Position numbers and translations under genes: made by a program. The notes beneath the pieces are model-generated. The model saw only the letters and a list, made by a program, of their open reading frames with translations, did no database searches and was not told the origin of the DNA. A DNA stretch of 64,000 nt from NCBI RefSeq assembly GCF_029962835.1, contig NC_080575.1, positions 60,057,493 to 60,121,492 of the forward strand. The letters run 5' to 3'. How positions within the stretch are numbered: the first letter of the stretch is position 1; each line of letters starts with the position of its first letter. Of this stretch, positions 56,650-64,000 are shown piece after piece. The DNA is from Magnolia sinica (Eukaryota; Streptophyta; Magnoliopsida; Magnoliales; Magnoliaceae).

Positions 56650-59600
56650 CGGAAATAGCTTTAAGATTAGGCTAGGTTATAGGTTTAGGTTATATGTTTA
56701 GGTTTAGGGAATTGAGAATAGGTATAAGTTTAGGTTTAGGTATAGGGAATTGGAGTTGAGATTAGGATTAGGTGTAGGTTTAGGATTAGGGATTTGAGTT
56801 TAGGTTATAGATTATAGGTTATAGGTTATAGGTTTAGGTTAAGGGTATAAGTTTAGGTTAAGGTTATAAGTATATGTTTAGGTTTAGGTTTAGGTTATAA
56901 GTATAGGCTTTGGGATTTGAGAATAGGTGTAGGTTTAGGTTATAAGTTTAGGTTATAGGTTAAGGTTTACGTTATAAGTTTAGGTTAAGGTTGTAAGTAT
57001 ATGTTATAGGTTAAGATTATAGTTTAGGTTAAGGTTATAAGTATAGGTTATAGGTTAAGGTTAAGGTTTAGGTTTTGGCTATAAGTATAGGTTTTGGGAT
57101 TTGAGAATAGGTTTAGGTTAAGGTTATAAGTTTAGGTTAAGGCAATAGGTTATAGGTTATAGGTTTAGGTTATAGGTTATAGGTTTAAGTTAAGGTTTAG
57201 GTTATAGGTTATAAGTATATGTTATAGTTTAGGTTAAGGTCAAGGTTTAGGTTATAGGTATAGGTTTTGGGATTTGAGAATAAGTTTAGGTTAAGGTTAT
57301 AAGTTTAGGTTAAGGTTATGGGTTATAGGGTTAGGTTAGGGTTTAGGTTATAGATTTAGGTTTAGGTTATAAGTGTAGGTTATAGGTTTACGGAAAGGTT
57401 AGGTTTAGGTTATAAGTTTTGGGATTTGAGAATAGTTTTAGGTTATAAGTATAGGTTTAGGTTATAGGTTTCGGTTTTAGGTTATAGGTTATATGTTTAG
57501 GTTAAGGTTTAAGTTTAGGCTATGGGTTTTGGGATTTGATAATATGTTTAGGTGATAAGTATAGGTTTAGGTTGGGTTATAGGTTAAGGTCTAGGGATAT
57601 AAGAATACATTTAGGTTTTAGGTTTAGGTTTAGGTTTTAGGTTTTGAGATTTGAGAATAAGTTTAGGTTATAAGTTTAGGTTTATGTTTAGGTTATAGGT
57701 TTAGGTTAAGGTCTAGGTTTAGGTTAAATTTATAAGTATAGGTTATAGGTTAAGGTCAAGGTCTAGGTTTAAGTTATAAGTATAAGATTTGGGATTTGAG
57801 AATATGTTTAGGTTAAGGTTGTAGGTTTAGGTTAAGGTTGTAGTATAGGTTCTAGGTTAAGGTTAAGGTTAAGGTTTTGGATATAAGTATAGGTTTTGGG
57901 ATTTGAAAATAGGTTTAGGTTAAGGTTATAAGTATAGGTTATAGGTTAAGGTTTAGGTTTATGAAATTGGGTTCGGGTTCAGGATCGGGTTTAGGTTATA
58001 GGTTTAGGTTTTAGGTTATAAGATATAGGTTTAGGTCTAGGTTTATGTTATAAGTATAGGTTTTGGTATTTGAGAATAGATTTAGGTTAAGGTTATAAGT
58101 TTAGGTTAAGGTTATAAGTATAGGTTATAGGTTAAGGTTATAGTTTAGGTTAAGGTTATAAGTATAGGTTATAGGTTAAGGTTAAGGTTTTGGTTTCAGC
58201 TATAGGTATATGTTTTGGGATTTGAGAATAGGTTGAGGTTAAGGTTATAAGTATAGGTTATATGTTAAGGTTTAGGTTTATGAAATTGGGTTCGGGATCG
58301 GGATTGGGTTTAGGTAATAGGTTTAGGTTTTAGGTTAGAGGTTATAGGTTTAGGTCTAGGTTTATGTTATAAGTATAGGTTTTAGGATTTGAAAATAGAT
58401 TTAGGTTAAGGTTATAAGTATATGTTATAGGTTAAGGTTATAGTTTAAGTTAAGGTTATAAGTGTAGGTTATAGGTTAAGGTTAAGGTTTAGGTTTCAGT
58501 TATAGGTATAGGTTTTGGGATTTGAGAATAGGTTTAGGTTAAGGTTATAAGTATAGGTTATAGGTTAAGGTTTTGGTTTATGAAATTGGATTCGGGTTCG
58601 GGATCGGGTTAAGGTTATAGGTTTAGGTTATAGGTTATAGGTTATAGGTTTAGGTATAGGTTTATGTTATAAGTATAGGTTTTGGGTTTTGAAAATAGAT
58701 TTAGGTTAATGTTATAAGTTTAGGTTAAGGTTATAAGTATAGGTTATAGTTTAGGTTAAGGTTATAAGTATATGTTATAAGTTAAGATTAAGGTTTAGGT
58801 TTCCGCTATAGGTATAGGTTTTGGGATTTGAGAATAGGTTTAGGTTAAGGTTATAAGTATAGGTTATAGGTTAAGGTTTAGGTTTATGAAATCGGGTTCG
58901 GGTTCGGGATCAGGTTTAGGTTATAGGTTTAGGTTTTAGGTTTTAGGTTATAAGTTTAGGTATAGGTTTATGTTATAAGTATAGGTTTTGGGATTTGAAT
59001 ATAGATTTAGGTTAAGGTTATAAGTATAGGTTATAGGTTATGGTTATAGTTTAGGTTAAGGTTATAAGTATAGGTTATAGGTTAAGGTTAAAGTTTAGGT
59101 TTCGGCTATAGGTATAGGTTTTGGGATTTGAGAATAGGTTTAGGTTAAGGTTATAAGTATAGGTTATATGTTAAGGTTTAAGTTTACGAAATCGGGTTTG
59201 GGTTCGGGATCGGGTTTAGGTTATAGGTTTAGGTTTTAGGTTATAGGTTTAGGTCTCGGTTTATGTTATAAGTATAAGTTTTGGGATTTGAGAATAGATT
59301 TAGGTTAAGGTTACAAGTCTAGGTTAAGGTTATAAGTATAGGTTATAGGTTAAGATTATAGTTTAGGTTAAGGTTATAAGTATAGGTTATTATAGGTTAA
59401 GGTTTAGGTTTATGAAATCGGATTCGGGTTCGAGATCGGGTTAAGGTTATAGGTTTAGGTTATAGGTTATAGGTTATAGGTTTAGGTATAAGTTTATGTT
59501 ATAAGTATAAGTTTTAGGTTTTGAGAATAGATTTAGGTTGAGGTTATAAGTTTAGGTTAAGGTTATAAGTATATGTTATAGTTTAGGTTAAGGTTATAAG

Positions 59601-62600
59601 TATATGTTATAAGTTAAGGTTAAGGTTTGGATTTCCGCTATAGGCATAGGTTTTGGGATTTGAGAATATGTTTAGGTTAAGGTTATAAGTATAGGTTATA
59701 GGTTAAGGTTTAGGTTTATGAAATCGGGTTCGGGTTCGGGATCGGGTTTAGGTTGTAGGTTTAGGTTTTAGGTTATAGGGTATAGGTTTAGGTATAGGTT
59801 TATGTTATAAGTATAGGTTTTGGGATTTGAATATAGATTTAGGTTAAGGTTATAAGTATAGGTTATAGGTTATGGTTATAGTTTAGGTTATGGTTATAAG
59901 TATAGGTTATAGGTTAAGGTTAAAGTTTAGGTTTCGGCTATAGGTATAAGTTTTGGGATTTGAGAATAGGTTTAGGTTAAGGTTATAAGTATAGGTTATG
60001 GGTTAAGGTTTAGGCTTATGAAATCGGGTTCGGGTTTGGGATCGGGTTTAGGTTATAGGTTTAGGTTTTAGGTTATAGGTTATAGGTTATAGGTTTAGGT
60101 CTCGGTTTATGTTATAAGTATAAGTTTTAGGATTTGAGAATAGATATAGGTTAAGGTTACAAGTTTAGGTTAAGGTTATAAGTATAGGTTATATGTTAAG
60201 GTTATAGTTTGGGTTAAGGTTATAAGTATAGGTTATAGGTTAAGGTTAAGGTTTAGGTTTCGTCTATAGGTATAGGCTTTAGGATTTGAGAATAGGTTTA
60301 GGTTAAGGTTATAAGTTTAGGTTAAGGTTATAAGTATAGGTTACAAGTTAAGGTTATAGTTTAGGTTAAGGTTATAAGTATAGGTTATAGGTTAAGGTTA
60401 AGATTTAGGTTTCGGCTATAGGTATAGGTTTTGGGATTTGAGAATAGGTTTTGGTTAAGGTTATAAGTATAGATTATAGGTTAAGGTTTAGGTTTATGAA
60501 ATCGGATTCGGGTTCGGGATCGGGTTAATGTTATAGGTTTATGTTTTAGGTTATAGGTTATAGGTTTAGGTCTAGGTTTATGTTATAAGTACAGGTTTTG
60601 GGATTTGAGAATAAATTTAGGTTAAGGTTATAAGGTTAGGTTAAGGTTATAAGTAAAGGTTATAGGTTGAGGTTATAGTTTAGGTTAAGACTATAAGTAT
60701 AGGTTATAGGTTAAGGTTAAGGTTTAGGTTTCGGCTATAGGTATAGGTTTTGGGATTTGAGAATAGGTTTAGGTTAAGGTTATAAGTATAGGTTATAGGT
60801 TAAGGTTTAGGTTTATGAAATTGGGTTTGGATTCGGGATCAGGTTTAGGTTATAGGTTTAGGTTTTAGGTTAGAGGTTATAGGTTTAGGTCTAGGTTTAT
60901 GTTATAAGTATAGGTTTTGAGATTTAAAAATAGATTTAGGTTAAGGTTATAAGTATACGTTATAGGTTAAGGTTATTGTTTAAGTTATGGTTATAAGTGT
61001 AGGTTATAGGTTAAGGTTAAGGTTTAGGTTTCGGATATAGGTATTAGTTTTAGGATTTGAGAATAGGTTTAGGTTAAGGTTATAAGGTTAGGTTATAGGT
61101 TAAGGTTTAGGTTTATGAAATCGGATTCGGGTTCGGGATCGGGTTAAGGTTATAGGTTTAGGTTTTAAGTTTTAGGTTGTATGTTTAGGTGTAGGTTTAT
61201 GTTATAAGTATAGGTTTTGGGTTTTGAGAATAGATTTAGGTTAAGGTTATAAGTATAGGTTATAGGTTAAGGTTATAGTTTAGGTCAAGGTTATGAGTAT
61301 AGGTTATAGGTTAAGGTTTTAGTTTCGGCTCTAGGTATAGGTTTTGAGATTTGGGAATAGGTTTAGGTTAAGGTTATAAGTATAGGTTTTAGGTTAAGGT
61401 TTAGGTTTAGGTTTTGGGATTTGAGAATAGGTTTAGGTTAAGGTTATAAGTATAGGTTATAGGTTAATGTTAAGGTTTAGGTTTTGGCCATAGGTATAGG
61501 TTTTGGGATTTGAAAATAGGTTTAGGTTAAGGTTATAAGTATAGGTTATAGGTTAAGGTTTAGGTTTATGAAATTAGGTTCGGGTTCAGGATCGGCTTTA
61601 GGTTTGGGTTTTCAGGTTTAGATTTAGGTTTTAGTTTATATGTTTAGGTTATAGGTTTAGGTTTAGGTTTTAGGTTGAGGTTATAAGTTTAGGTTAAGGT
61701 TATAAGTATAGGTTATAGGTTAAGGTTATAGTATAGGTTAAGGTTATATGTATATGTTATAGGTTAAGGTTAAGATTTAGGTTTCGGCTATAGGTATAGG
61801 TTATGGGATTTGAGAATAGGTTTAGGTTAAGGTTATAAGTATAGGTTATAGGTTAAGGTTAAAGTTTAGGTTTCCGCTATAGGTATAGGTTTTGGGATTT
61901 GAGAATAGGTTTAGGTTAAGGTTATAAGTATAGGTTATAGGTTAAGGTTACGGTTTAGGTTTCGGTTATAAGTATAGGTTTTGGGATTTGAGAATAGGTT
62001 TAGGTTAAGGTTATAAGTATAGGTTATAGGTTATAAGTATAGGTTATAGGTTAAGGTTATAGTATAGGTTAAGGTTAAAGGTTTAGGTTATAAGTGTAGG
62101 TTATAGGTTAAGGTTTAGGTTAGGTTATAGGTTTAGGGTTTTGAGAATAGATATAGGTTTATAGTTTATATGTATAGGTTATAGGTTAAGGTTATAGTTT
62201 AGGTTAAGGTTATAAGTATAGGTTATGGTTTTAGATTTAGGTTTATGTTTAGGTTAAGGTTTAGGTTATAGGTTTTGGTTTAGGGTTAGGTTTAGGTTAT
62301 AAGTTATAGGTTATAGGTTATAAGTATAGGTTATAGGTTTAGGTTTAGGTTAAGGTTATAAGTATAGGTTATAGGTTAAGGTTAAAGTTTAGGTTTCCGC
62401 TATAGGTATAGGTTTTGGGATTTGAGAATAGGTTTAGGTTAAGGTTATAAGTATAGGTTATAGGTTAAGGTTTAGGTTTATGAAATCGGGTTCGAGTTTG
62501 GGATCGGGTTATAGGTTATAGGTTATACGTTTTGGTCTAGGTTTATGTTATAAGTATAAGTTTTGGGATTTGAGAATAGATTTAGGTTAAGGTTATATGT

Positions 62601-64000
62601 ATAGGTTATACGTTAAGGTTATAGTTTAGGTTAAGGTTATAAGTATAGGTTATAGGTTGAGGTTAAGGTTTAGGTTTCGTCTATAGGTATAGGTTTTGAG
62701 ATTTGAGAATAGATTTAGGTTAAGGTTATAAGTTTAGCTTAAAGTTATATGTATAGGTTATAGGTTAAGGTTATAGTTTAGGTTATAGGTTTAGGTTTTA
62801 GGTTAGAGATTATAGGTTTAAGTCTAGGTTTATGTTATGAGTATAGGTTTTGGGATTTGAGAATAGATTTAGGTTAAGGTTATAAGTTTAGGTTAAGGTT
62901 ATAAGTAAAGGTTATAGGTTAAGGTTATAGTTTAGGTTAAGGTTGTAAGTATAGGTTATAGGTTAAGGTTAAGGTTTTGGTTTCGGCTATAGGTATAGGT
63001 TTTGGGATTTGAGAATAGGTTTATGTTAAGGTTATATGTATAGGTTATAGGTTAAGGTTTAGGTTTATGAAATCGGGTTTTGGGGTCGGGATCGGGTTTA
63101 GGTTATAAGTTATAGGTTATATGTTAAGGTCTCAGTTTATGTTATAACTATAGGTTTTGGGATTTGAGAATAGATTTAGGTTAAGGTTATAAGTATAGGT
63201 TATAGGTTAAGGTTAAGGTTTAGGTTTCGGCTATAGGTATAGGTTTTGGGATTAGAGAATAGATTTAGGTTATGGTTATAAGTATAGGTTATAGGTTAAA
63301 GTTTAGGTTTATGAAATTGGGTTCGGGTTCGGGATTGGGTTTAGGTTATAGGTTTTGGTTTTAGGTTGTAGGTTATAGGTTTAGGTCTATTTTTATGTTA
63401 TAAGTATAGGTTTTGGGATTTGAGAATAGATTTAGGTTAAGGTTATAAATTTGGGTTAAGTTTATAAGTATATGTTATAGGTTTAGGTTAAGGTTATAAG
63501 TATAGGTTATAGGTTAAGGTTAAGGTTTAGGTTTCGGCTATAGGTATAGGTTTTGGGATTTGAGAATAGGTTTAGGTTAAGATTATAAGTATAGGTTATA
63601 GGTTAAGGTTTAGGTTTATGAAATCGGTTTCGGGTTCGGGATCAGGTTAATGTTATAGGTTTAGGTTTTAGTTTATAGGTTATAGGTTTAGGTCTAGGTT
63701 TCTGTTTTAAGTATAGGTTTTGGGATTTGAGAATAGATTTAGGTTAAGGTTATAAGTTTAGGTTAAGGTGATAAGTATAGGTTATAGGTTAAGGTTATAG
63801 TTTAGGTTAAGGTTATAAGTATAGGTTATAGGTTAAGGTTAAGGTTTAGGTTTCGGCTATAGGTATAGGTTTTAGGATTTGAGAATAGATTTAGGTTAAG
63901 ATTATAAGTATGGGTTATAGGTTAAGGTTTAGGTTTATGAAATCGGGTTTGGGTTCGGGATCGGGTTTAGGTTTGGGTTTAGGTTTTAGGTTATAAGTTA
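56650..64000 (+). repeat. Telomere-like tandem array with 300-319 bp higher-order repeat
   Basis: Made of heptamer- and hexamer-like words TTTAGGT, TTATAGG, TTAAGGT, TATAAGT on one strand with almost no C. From 57960 a landmark (ATGAAATCGG plus GGG triplets) recurs at 57961, 58280, 58580, 58886, 59186, 59412, 59718, 60018, 60496, 60815, 61115, 61568, 62480, 63067, 63311, 63618 and 63937, mostly 300, 306 or 319 bp apart; a second word, TTTTGGGATTTGAGAATA, occurs about twice per period. The first 1.3 kb lacks the landmark and is more irregular. The array runs beyond the window. No coding frame is present. Confidence 0.93.

Noticed and set aside
56650..64000. True telomere
   Set aside because: The canonical TTTAGGG unit is nearly absent; words are TTTAGGT, TTATAGG and TTAAGGT, with a 300-bp higher-order unit.

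Overview
This window is repeat-only nuclear DNA from a flowering plant. It contains Ty3/gypsy retrotransposons of the Athila type (tRNA-Asp primer site) and of the chromovirus Tekay/Del type (tRNA-Met primer site), at least five LTRs without their own coding region, one CACTA (En/Spm) DNA transposon and a long telomere-like tandem array. I found no host gene, tRNA, rRNA or organelle sequence. Every polyprotein carries stops or frameshifts, so all coding features are called as pseudogenes. The species cannot be told from the sequence; my element names (Z, Y, X, T1, T2, LTR1-4) are labels for this report only.

Layout. 1-2344: 3' part of a + strand Athila element (Z). 2345-5157: 3' LTR and integrase fragment of a - strand Athila element (Y). 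5158-15074: nearly complete - strand Athila element (X) lying inside Y: 3' LTR 5158-7244, 3' noncoding DNA, integrase, RNase H, RT, protease, gag, tRNA-Asp primer site 14158-14179, and a 5' LTR cut off at 15074. 15075-49272: a + strand Tekay-type element (T1) inserted in X's 5' LTR. T1 was itself split three times: by solo LTR1 (17311-21255, - strand, in gag), by solo LTR2 (23557-26670, + strand, in RNase H) and by a 20.7-kb - strand Tekay-type element T2 (28322-49055, near the 3' end of pol). T2's 3' LTR carries LTR3 (30881-36164) and its 5' LTR carries a copia-like LTR4 (about 45133-47210). 49273-56619: a CACTA element with a terminal CACTACAAGAAA, 87-bp subterminal repeats, and TNP1-like and TNP2-like genes on the - strand with a small unassigned reading frame between them. 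About 56650-64000: a G-rich, almost C-free tandem array built from TTTAGGT-like heptamers with a 300-319 bp higher-order period, running off the window.

How it fits together. Target-site duplications (gtagt, gagga; imperfect cgtag/tatag and cagga/caaga) and restored reading frames give the order: Z, then Y, then X in Y, then T1 in X, then LTR1, LTR2 and T2 in T1, then LTR3 and LTR4 in T2. T2's two LTRs, with the nested insertions removed, are about 3.15 and 3.10 kb, matching the 3.11-kb solo LTR2 of the same family. The CACTA element lies just past the end of T1's coding region, so T1's 3' LTR and the rest of X and Y should lie to the right of the window. Most unusual are a long accessory reading frame between T2's primer site and its gag, dense palindromic TCGATG-n-CATCGA arrays upstream of the TATA box in two unrelated LTRs, the small CACTA reading frame, and the telomere-like array that starts about 30 bp upstream of the TNP2 start codon.
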